Part shown: one piece after another, positions 1 to 9,200 of the stretch
Position numbering within the stretch: position 1 is the stretch's first letter
How the letters are laid out: every line of letters begins with the position of its first letter
Assembly: GCA_003118195.1 (NCBI GenBank)
Contig: BEXV01001389.1
Span: forward strand, 65,481 to 75,670
DNA length: 10,190 nt
Source of the DNA: Hemicentrotus pulcherrimus
Taxonomy: Eukaryota > Echinodermata > Echinoidea > Camarodonta > Strongylocentrotidae
Direction of reading: 5' to 3'
Notes under the pieces: model-generated
Seen by the model: only the letters and a program-made list of their open reading frames with translations
Databases searched by the model: none
What the model was told of the DNA's origin: nothing
Program-made: the position numbers and the translations under genes

Positions 1-240
1 GGGGGGGGGGGGGGGACTCACATATTGGGACATACAGGGGTGTGCCGCTCTAATGGGTCACTTTTTCACAAAAATACCATTTAAAATGGGTGTTTTTCAA
101 AATTTCATTTTTGTTTTGTTGTTGTTTGCCATGCAAACTGCAGAAAAAACACCTGAAAATGTGTGAAAAATGACCCAAATGATGGTTTCAAGGCTTGAGC
201 GGCACACCCCTGTCCAAACCCAATCTGAGTCCCCCCCCCC
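1..240. mobile_element. Foldback / MITE-like palindromic element
   Basis: The two ends are inverted copies: a G15 tract followed by ACTCA at the left, and TGAGT followed by a C10 tract at the right. Inside, the 17-bp ACAGGGGTGTGCCGCTC (34-50) is matched exactly by its reverse complement at 197-213. GGGTCA plus CTTTTTCACA (55-70) is matched imperfectly at 161-176, and further weaker pairing continues inward. It has no ORF, so it is non-autonomous if mobile. The left flank is cut by the window edge, so a target-site duplication cannot be tested. Confidence 0.7.
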
Positions 241-1949
241 TGGGAGTTAGTAACTCCATGTACATGAAACACAAACTACAAGGATAAATTGTCACATGTC
301 ATATGAGATCCATTGATTTTAATATGTTTGATGAAATGTACATATTAACAAATGGCATATTTACAAGTAAATGTACAAGACGAGAGATGCAGAAAGTAGC
401 CCGTGAAGCAGATTAGACTAAAAAAGTAACAATACTATAAATAATGTAACTCATTTAATCCAGGGTAGCCTGGTAGTATTAATACCCTTCTCTCCAAGGG
501 CCCTGCAATCATAATATTAACATGGCTGGTATAATTAAGTATTACAGTTTTTTCTTGTGTGTGCAAATGTTCATTAAACGGCCAACCCACCATTAGAACT
601 GATAAAACAAATACGTAGCATATAGTTAAAGCATTTCAAAGAGTCGCTAAGTTTTGCAGGATGCTTTCTACTTTGCTTGTCACATGAATAGTTTATATTA
701 AAGCCAACGATATGTTTTGAATAACGAATTATGATTTCTATAAAATAAATGAAACAAATCAATTCAGAATGAGTTTGTGCTTCATAAAATTTGTTCATTA
801 AAAATATATATGTTATGCGTGTATTGGATGCAAGGGAAGGAGTAAAAAGTTCTTGAGTAACGTCAAAAATGCAAAATTTCCGCAGCAACTTGCAGTTTGA
901 TTTATTTTAAGAAAGTGTAATATAAAATGTAATAAAAATGCTGGTAGAGAAATCATCCGGTTTATCAACCAACAGCAGTTTAGTGTCTCCTTTGTAGTGA
1001 CGTTTTTTTGCATTATCCTTTGATTCAGAATGCTAGGAATAGGGCAAGATCAGAAAGAGCAAAATTTCACAGATAATTTGAGTTTATTTCCAATACAGTA
1101 TGTTGCACCGTTATCGAAAAAGATTTTTTGTTGTTGGGGTAACATTTTATTCAAACTTTCACCAGCTTGCTTCTCTGCTCTTTCCACTTCCCTTTAGAGT
1201 AAATAGCTCTTTGGTTTGGATTTTCCTTCAAAATTAATGATTGATACGGGGCACAATAACTGTTACATCAAATTCAAAATAACACCAATTCATTGATCAT
1301 CCAGTCTGTCCAAGTTGTCTAAAAGTTGCTTGAGCAATCAAGCTAAATCTTTTTTTTTAAATGTGAGAGTGTTTTTATGCATTGAGAATAACTAGAAACA
1401 ATTACTTTGGCTACTCTCAAACCTTCATTAAAAATAAATGTGTGAAATAATCAGAATGATCTTTTACACTTCACTTGACCAATAGAGATTTCTGCATCCT
1501 TCACAGCATTTCAATGCTTCGATTTTGAAAAGATTCAATACACTGTACTCATATTCACAAAACAGCAGATTGAAAATCAATCTACTCGCTTTGGTAGAGT
1601 GCCCGATTGATTGAGAATTACAATTCATCAAAGATAAAAACCTCACTTTTTTCCCCTTCATCATCATCATTGACCCTTTCTCTGCTTCTTAAATGATTGT
1701 TAAAAAGTTCTTAAATAATTGCTAAAAATTAATTTACAGGTGAATTTCAAGGTGAATTTCAACTTATAATGCTTATTCCATTAATAAATTGGGCATAAAA
1801 TATATCCTAAAGGGATAGACTTCACAATGAAGGCACCTGTATGAGTTCCTGGAAGAGAAAAAAAGATCCAGTTTGAGTCTAATCATATGTTGTTCAAAAC
1901 GTAAACTCTTCTTCTGAGGAGAGGGAATTTTCTTCCCATGGCAGAGAAG
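241..1949. other. AT-rich intergenic sequence, no recognisable gene
   Basis: Only short ORFs with no recognisable motif and AT-driven composition are present on either strand. I see no splice-linked conserved coding block. Small features include the hairpin AGATTGAAAATCAATCT at 1567-1583 and a short direct repeat of GTGAATTTCAA near 1739-1762. It lies downstream of SLU7 on the gene's strand. AATAAA in gene orientation occurs near 1082-1087 and 1146-1151, but these are far from the stop codon. Confidence 0.55.
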
Positions 1950-2486
1950 GCTTCAATGGTTTCTTCTGCTATCATGGAACTTGCCAAGGACAGCCGTCAT
2001 TGGATTCTCCACGTCTTGTAACTTTTGAGTCTGTATCTATTCTACAAAAATATTTCTTTGAGGGATCATGAGCACTTCTTTAATATGAGGGTGGCACCTC
2101 TATGGACACATTGTGGATGTTGTTCTGATGATAATAGTTCACAGAATGCAATGGCAATGCTGGTACACTTCTTGATAAATCACGATAAAATGGTCGTTGA
2201 ATCCTCCATTGATATTTCTACAACCACTGTTCTATATTTGATGATTAAAAAATACAATTTCAATCTGCAATCCTTATATTTTGCTTCTCTTCTGAAACAA
2301 AATGAGATAAGGAAAGCAATCACTAAACCTTCCAACTTTCTGATGATATTTCTCTCAAACTTTGACAAGGACTGTTCTTTACACTTCACAAGGATTGTCC
2401 TTCAATTTCTTGTTGAGGCTATCAACACTTCCATCCATCTATTTTCTGCTGGTATTGCTCATGACACTCAATGACAAAAGCTATCA
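1950..2486 (-). repeat. Decayed older copies of the SLU7-end tandem repeat
   Basis: Weaker matches to the same unit continue away from the gene. 2318-2400 (TTTCTGATGATATTTCTCTC, GACAAGGACTGTTCTTTACA) matches the post-stop half of the unit. 2197-2230 (TTGAATCCTCCATT) matches the unit junction. 1955-2033 (CAAGGACAGCCGTCATTGG, TTTTGAGTCTGTA) matches parts of both halves. Unit boundaries are no longer clean. A 149-codon plus-strand ORF spans this stretch (2025-2474), but it looks fortuitous. Confidence 0.6.
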
Positions 2487-3060
2487 CTGAATCCTCTATC
2501 TTTCTGCTAATATTGTTCTCAGTACTTGGTAAGGACTCTTCTTTGTACTTGACAGGGCTGATTCTTTAATACTTTGTAAGGAAAGCAGCCAACGGGTCTC
2601 TGTCTGTTGAGTCTGTATGCTTCCATTAAATCCTCAATCCTTTCTAATACTGTTCTCAGAACGTTGCAAGGACCACTCTTCATGCTTGACAGGGCTGGTT
2701 CTTTAATAGGGTTTAAGGAAAGCGGCCATTGGGTCTTCCATTCTCGCTCTCTTGAGTCTGTAAGCTTCCATTGAATCCTCCATCCTTTCTAATAATGTTC
2801 TCATAACGTTGCAAGGACCGCTCTTCATGCTTGACAGGGCTGGTTCTTTAATAGGGTTTAAGGAAAGCGGCCATTGGGTCTTCCATTCTCGCTCTCTTGA
2901 GTCTGTACGCCTCCATTGAATCCTCCATCCTTTCTAATAATGTTCTCATAACGTTGCAAGGACCGCTCTTCATGCTTGACAGGGCTGGTTCTTTAATAGG
3001 GTTTAAGGAAAGCGGCCATTGGGTCTTCCATTCTCGCTCTCTTGAGTCTGTACGCCTCCA
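2487..3060 (-). repeat. Tandem array of the SLU7 3' end (about 145-bp unit, 4 clear copies)
   Basis: Units lie at 2916-3060, 2771-2915 and 2626-2770 (145 bp each) and 2487-2625 (139 bp). The unit nearest the gene holds the last 68 nt of SLU7 coding sequence and the first 77 nt after the stop. By eye the first two units are identical, the third differs at about 7 positions, and the fourth is clearly more diverged with an 8-bp deletion. On the gene strand each extra unit carries a decoy of the C-terminal coding end ([19 protein letters not shown]) behind the real stop. 145 is not a multiple of three, so units do not join in one frame. Confidence 0.93.
2847..2852 (-). promoter_or_regulatory. Candidate poly(A) signal ATTAAA in the 3' flank of SLU7
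   Basis: On the gene strand ATTAAA occurs once per repeat unit: at 2992-2997 (overlapping the SLU7 stop codon), 2847-2852, 2702-2707 and 2565-2570. The first is too close to the stop to be the likely signal, so 2847-2852 would be the first usable one. No AATAAA occurs nearby. Which is used, if any, cannot be told from sequence. Confidence 0.3.
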
Positions 3061-3184
3061 TCTCTTCCTCTGTTGGCTGCCTCACGCTGTCGTACGAGTT
3101 GAGACTGTTGTAAGGTCTCTTTCTCTCATCCATGGCAAGCAGTCTGTCAACCTCCTTCTCATGCTCCTCTTGGCGTTTCATGGC
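2993..3184 (-). CDS. SLU7: SLU7 last coding exon ([21 protein letters not shown])
   Basis: 192-nt coding part of the final exon, entered in phase 0 at acceptor ATGATCAG and closed by TAA at 2993-2995. It encodes 63 residues, including [34 protein letters not shown] and the end MAAFLKPY. Human SLU7 ends in a matching DERKRPYN...[13 protein letters not shown]...DDPMASFLGQ. The last 68 nt (2993-3060) also form the coding part of the tandem repeat that continues into the 3' flank. Confidence 0.95.
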   Translation of the reverse strand, partial: AMKRQEEHEKEVDRLLAMDERKRPYNSLNSYDSVRQPTEEEMEAYRLKRARMEDPMAAFLKPY

Positions 3185-6100
3185 CTGATCATAAAGGATA
3201 GACAAAAAGATGTCATCGGTTTGATTAATGGACCCCAACAACGGGAACACCACCTTGCCTCCTCATTTAGAAGTCAAATTTGATGTTAGAAGTTAAATAA
3301 TATGCTTCACTCTGCTACTATGACCCTGGGATACAATCCAATGATACTCTGATAGGTAATTAAACACTGGTATCAAGCTTTAGATTAAAAAAAAAAAAGA
3401 TAACCTACATTTCTAATTAGGCAGAGAAAGAAGCATTTCAAATTCAGAGTGACACTTACTCTATGTAGCAGTCTACATTTGTTCTTTTCAAAAATTAATT
3501 CCATGAATTTAAACATTCTTGACTTCTTGCACAGACAAATTCCTTGTGATTATTTACATAATCATCACCTTTACTGAAGCAATCAGAAACGTTGGCCATC
3601 TTGTAAAACAAAACCCACTATGCTGAGTGAACGAGTGTTAGTTTATTTCACAAGATTGCTAACAAAATTATAGAAAATAAATAAAATGAGAAAAATATCA
3701 CACAATAGATGAAGAGAAGGACTGATTCTCACCTCCATAATCTTCCTCTTCCTAATGGCTTCCTCATCCTCTTGTTCTTCTTCTTCGCTGCTATCATCAC
3801 TGCTGGAATCTGAAGAGTCTGACTCATCGGAGCTATGTCTCCTCTTCTTCTTCTTCTTCTTTTTCTTCTCCTCTTTCTCTTTCTGCTTTCTCAACTCCTT
3901 CTGTTTCCTCTTCTTCTTTCTCCTCTTCTCTTTCTTCTTCTCCTTCTCCAAGTTGAGTTTTTCCTTGTGTTGCTAGAATTGTGAAACAAAATACACAAGT
4001 TAATCTCATGAACAAATGCATGTAGCACTGTCACCTGTCAAAAATTATAAATCTCATTCAAGCAGATTATTTACATATAATTTTTGAAATATATATTGAA
4101 AGTGATTGTTAACAAATGCATATTTCTAAACTATAAATATCCTCCTGCTTTTGTAACATTTTAATTAGACATTGTGTATTAACCTTAATCTGCGCATCGA
4201 CTAAATAAAATATAAACATTTCCTTTTCTAATTAAACCCCTGTGACTTTTTACTCACAATTTTAATGATATCTGGTCTCAAAATAAAGATTTCTAGACAC
4301 TTGTCGGTAAGTTCATATATTTTCGGAACAGACGCAAAATATTGCAAAATTTCCAGATCTTTTGTCAATTTTTTCATAATTTCACACCAGACTCAAATTT
4401 TTATTGGTAACTGGATAAATTAAGGTTCCTCTTTCCATTGGTGGTACATGTATCAGATTTTGTGAGATAGCGAACTATGGTCACACCATCATACTTAATA
4501 TCTTTTAAACGACACCAATCTCACCTCAACCATTGATTTCACAGGTTCATCTTCCTTCTCCTCCTCCTACTCATTTCCAGGAATGGCCTCGGTGGGTTCA
4601 GTAGGTAAGACGACAGAGTCTTCGGTTGCAGCCATTCTGCCTGCTGCCCCTGTGCAGTAGGAGCCCCGGACAAGGGAATAGCAGCAGCGGAAGCCCCACT
4701 GGCCGTCTCTCCAGAACGAACCCCAAACACTCTGCAGATAAACATACCAAAATACCAAAATACTTTTTTCAGCTGTTTAAGGGGTTAGGCTCGACTACCA
4801 CATGTGACATCATCTGGCCCCTTTTACCAACCAATAGTTTCTCTTCTTGTATATGTAAAATAATTGTATAAAATTTATTGCTGTAGGTAAATAAATCAAA
4901 TCAAAATCAAATTAATAGTAGTAAAATGATGAAATGATGATGATGATGATAATAAAAATAATAACAACAGCAATAAGAATACATAACAATAAGAAAAACA
5001 ACAACAACAATATTACTGATAATAATGTCAACTCAATTTCTATTGTGCACATATTCCTCCCTGGGGATGCTCTAGGTTCCTGCAAAGTACTCTTATTATG
5101 CTGGCTATAGCCCAGCTGCTCTAAGGCAACGAAAGCATTCCAGGAAAAAAATTCCTATCAAGAACCCATTTACTGCACCCGAGTGGGGAATGGGGAATAT
5201 AGATTAATGTCTTGCCAAATGGCATATGCAGCAGTGGGACTAACCATGAACCATGTTATGCACAATCTGGTGATGGATGCAATAGCTCACCTCAGCAGAA
5301 GGGAAAATTAGGGATTGGGGGAAATAATGTACCAGTACTCTGAAGAATTATGTGATGATCCCCTAGTTACCTTTACTAAAAAAAATGGATTTTATCAAGT
5401 AGAAAAAAACTGCTAGGATTTTAGTGTACAAGTTTAAAGGTAAGGTATACAGTAGTGCTGGATTAATTCCTACATCCACTACTATAACTACTATGATGAC
5501 AATGACTACTTCTCCTACTACTAAATATGGAGAAAAGTATGGGGTTTGGTTGGAACAACAAGAAGCAAGGAAATCCAGTTGATTTTCACCCTTTTAAACT
5601 TTCAGGATGTCTTCAGGATAAATAAGGACTTATTCAGAATTTTAAGTTGTGCTTTCAACCCGTTGACTCCCAAATGCTCTCATTCCCACAGGGTTAATAC
5701 AGGAGCCACATGGTTCCAGGAGTCAAAGGGTAAAGAGAGTATGGTACTTACCAAATGATTGCTTAGCAAGACATCCTCCTCGTATTTGGATTTAACCGGG
5801 GCCTTCTCCTGACCTTTGATGATGGTTCCATGTCGAGAGTACTCTACGTATTCCTCCTACATGTCGTGAAAATAAACACAAATATCTTGTTATAAGTTGT
5901 CAATATATTTTCTTCTTAGATGCCACTATGATCATGATTATCTAAATTTTATTATTGCATCTTTGTATTTTAGCTTGCTTTTTGGTATTCTATGATTCAT
6001 TGCACAAACCTGCCTTGAACCCAAAATGGTTCATGGACCTGGTTTATTATAATTGTAATTGTACTTCACTACATTGTGATTGCTATACTTTTCTTAGAAA

Positions 6101-6263
6101 TAAAGAACTGATTACCACATTATATGAGCTGGATATTATCAAAAATGCCTATAAATATGTCAACTTGGCATGATCACTTCTTTCAGATGGTGGCGGTAAA
6201 GGGTGGTCCCCAGACGTAAATGATCATATATGATTAAAACACTTATGTATTAAAAACCTAAAT

Positions 6264-6295
<32 letters not shown>

Positions 6296-9200
6296 TCAAG
6301 AAAAATCTTACCGACACCATACTGCAATATTGTATGAAGTCTGACTTACCGTCTGAGCCAGTAGCAACTGCTTAGGGGGTGCCTCCAAATGCTCTTCACC
6401 ACCATACTAAAGAAGAAAAAAAGACACAACTTTGTTAAATATATGATGGTAAATTAGATGTAACACTTGGAAATAGATTGAGGGATTATACTTCATTTCC
6501 TCCAATGCATGTCCATTTTTCGATGCAAATAAAAGGATGAATGCGCAGTACAAGGTGGTAAGGGTTGTATTAAGAAAACTATATCATCTTTTATATATAA
6601 AAAAAGTATGTTAATTGTCACAACAATCTAAATGTTATGCCACTTGTAAATGTCTACACAAACTGAATACAAATGCATAGAGTTGAGAGAAACATCTGTC
6701 AAAGTACAAATGGTAAGTGCTTTAAGATGTACATGTACTCTGTGAAGTATTGGTTTGGTAGTGAAAATCATAAACCTTTCACTTGCATAACAGAAAACGT
6801 AGTCTTCAGTACACAGTCCTACATTTGCTAAGCTTCCTAGAAGGAACTCACCCTTTGCAGTATGGTCTCTTTCTGGCTCTTCTTGAAGTTGTCCTTCTTG
6901 CTACCGAACTCCTTGTGAAGCAGGTCCAGCTTGGTGGGTTCAGCCTGAAGATGGACATCGGTACCGCGATTGGATGCGTCCCACGCAAACACTGTCAAAG
7001 ACAACAAGGTATTGATTGAAATTACAGGTTTGCATGATGAGAAGATAACTTGGAGAGTAAATTTGCGGTATAACTATGTGGAGAGTCCTTGAAGAGACTA
7101 TTTGTATTCTTTTGTGTTGGTTGAGATGTCCTGAAAAGGACTGAGAATCAATAAAGACTCATTGTTTCGGATAAGTTATCTGTTTGACGTCAGGAGTGAC
7201 TTTCACTCCTTTTCAGGGCCATACGCATAATTACATACTTATGTGTCATAAGTTACACCAATATGAGGCACACTACGCTTATGCAATATCAATTTTGGCC
7301 GGTATTTTCTTCAGGTGGCTTACTGATTTGTATGGGGGGAAAAAGGGATAACAAAGGATTCTACTTACTCTGTGCCTTTGCCATGGAAACCGTATCACCT
7401 CCTTCTCGTATGAAGTTATCACCAGCAAACTTGAGACTGTAGAAGCAACAAATACAACAAATGTGTATGGAGGCATTTCATTATCAGAATTTAAAGTTCA
7501 CTCTGGTATCAAGTTGGCTTTAATAAAGCAGAAAATAAGAGGAACAAAGTAGTGAAATTTTGAGCAATATCCGATCAAAAAAGATTTAAAAAAAAAATAA
7601 ATTTGTCATCAGTGAAACACAATTTGGCAATACTGCGGAGTACCTTGCAAGCTCCTCTCCGATTTGCTATATACAGAAAATTTAATAGACTCTCATTTTC
7701 TTAGTTTTTGATGATGAAATGGATTTGTTTCATACAGGGTTTGTATAAAAAACATATTAGAAATTTTTTATTCATGTTGAATATATGACTGACAATTTTC
7801 TTCAATTCAATTTCAATTTCATTTACTTCCACAGATTCATAAAAAAAAAGTTAATTCAGGTTGAATATAAGAGTGAAAACTTTCTTCAATTCAATTTCAA
7901 TTTCATTTATTTCCACAGATTCATAAAAAACAGTATAAATTACAATCAAATATAAAAGCATTACAACAAAAGATAAACCTGCAAAGGGGGGTGATCAAAA
8001 ACCACTGAGGTTTATCGGGGATCATCCCCTGCTTAAAATTACAATATCAAAATGCAATAGTTTTTTTTAATAAATTAAACAATAACACAGTACATGAAAA
8101 TATCATTTTTAGAAGATTTTTAGTACAGGGCAAACAGGAGGGGAGCTTACAAGATACTTGACAGAGTTGCTGTTTTTGATCGATTTCACCTTTAAACATT
8201 CAAACTTTCTTAATTTTAATTGTTTTTTGCTCAAAGAACTCGAGAGCCTCCAGACCACATGTGACATATGTGATACAAGAAAATACAAAAAATATCTTTA
8301 GAATTTTGGAGATTATCACATGTGACTGTGCCAACTTTGCATCTATTCATGGCCAATTAAAGCATTCAAAGAAGGAATATTGAAAAGACAGTGAATCGTT
8401 CAGAAGAAAAATGATATTAATCTATTGATTGCCAGTAATTTGCCCTTTGTATTCAGGGAGAAAAAAAAACAATTGGAAAATATTGCTAACTTACTCATCT
8501 GGGTTTGCACCTACATCTTTGGAGGGGTTGTCCCTCATAGATCTGGTTTTGGGATCGTAGTAGGCCGAGTTGGGTCTCAGGTTGTACAAGTACTGTGATT
8601 TAAGAACAAACACAAAACAAGTGGATAAAGAGTGCAAATACATGACATAACAATGTCAGAATCATTAAAAAAAGGGAAGTCTGAAAAGGATAGACTGAGT
8701 TTGACTAACCACTCTCTAAACAAAAGCCCTACTCTTGGTGAAAATTACTTTTTGAACTACTGAAACATACTGATACTCTTTTATTTCTTCCTAAACGAAT
8801 AAAGAATGAATGTATAAATCAATACATCTACCCCCAATAACCCCTGCCCCCCAAAAAAAAACAAAAAGAGAATAAGTTGAACTTTATAATCTCGCATTTC
8901 CATCATGATTTCAATCTCAAACTAACACAAAAATAGAGCAAGAAAAGAAATATATATAGATAAATTCAAACACCTCTAAACATGACATACCTTGGCAGTG
9001 TCCTCACGGATACGAAGGTTTCTCACTGTAATTCGCCTGAAGAGAGAGGAAGGATAGATAACACATTGAAAGAGAAAGGGGAGGGTGGTTAAGTATGAAG
9101 CTAAATCCTTTTTTTTCTGTTTTTAATTGAAAAATTGAAAAAAAAAGGAAAAAGAAATTGATCTTGATCGCTGGTAAATGACTGGAACTAAAATTTCAAA

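Larger units (their letters stand above)
4732..5751 (-). other. SLU7 intron between exons G and H, repeat-rich
   Basis: 1020-nt phase-0 intron from GTAAGT to ATCTGCAG. It carries a LINE-like tail on the plus strand, a TGA/AAC microsatellite region, a probable dispersed repeat and a 74-bp inverted repeat, each listed separately. No additional in-phase exon was found. Confidence 0.85.
7437..8494 (-). other. SLU7 intron between exons C and D, with LINE-like tail
   Basis: 1058-nt phase-2 intron from GTAAGT to TTCTACAG. It contains a probable retrotransposon 3' end and an 84-bp tandem duplication (both listed). Around 8257-8330 the palindrome CACATGTG occurs twice in an imperfect inverted arrangement. 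No extra exon was found. Confidence 0.85.

Noticed and set aside
574..1013. Two overlapping minus-strand ORFs (104 and 66 codons)
   Set aside because: No domain, no splice-linked conservation and AT-driven residue content. They overlap each other in different frames, as chance ORFs do.
1567..1583. Hairpin AGATTGAAAATCAATCT as a terminator or regulatory RNA
   Set aside because: A single 7-bp palindrome in AT-rich animal DNA is expected by chance, and nothing around it supports a function.
2025..2474. 149-codon plus-strand ORF, the longest open frame in the window
   Set aside because: It lies across decayed tandem repeat copies, has no recognisable domain, and its composition follows the AT-rich DNA. 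The repeats derive from the antisense strand of SLU7, so openness here is fortuitous.
2487..3060. The regular repeat array as a CRISPR array
   Set aside because: Units are contiguous 145-bp copies of an animal exon end, with no unique spacers, and the genome is eukaryotic.
2897..3283. 128-codon plus-strand ORF
   Set aside because: It is antisense to the SLU7 last exon and the repeat units. The minus-strand frame carries clear homology.
3755..3976. Plus-strand Ser/Phe/Leu-rich ORF of 73 codons
   Set aside because: It is the reverse complement of the Lys/Glu-rich SLU7 exon; GAA/AAG repeats read as TTC/CTT.
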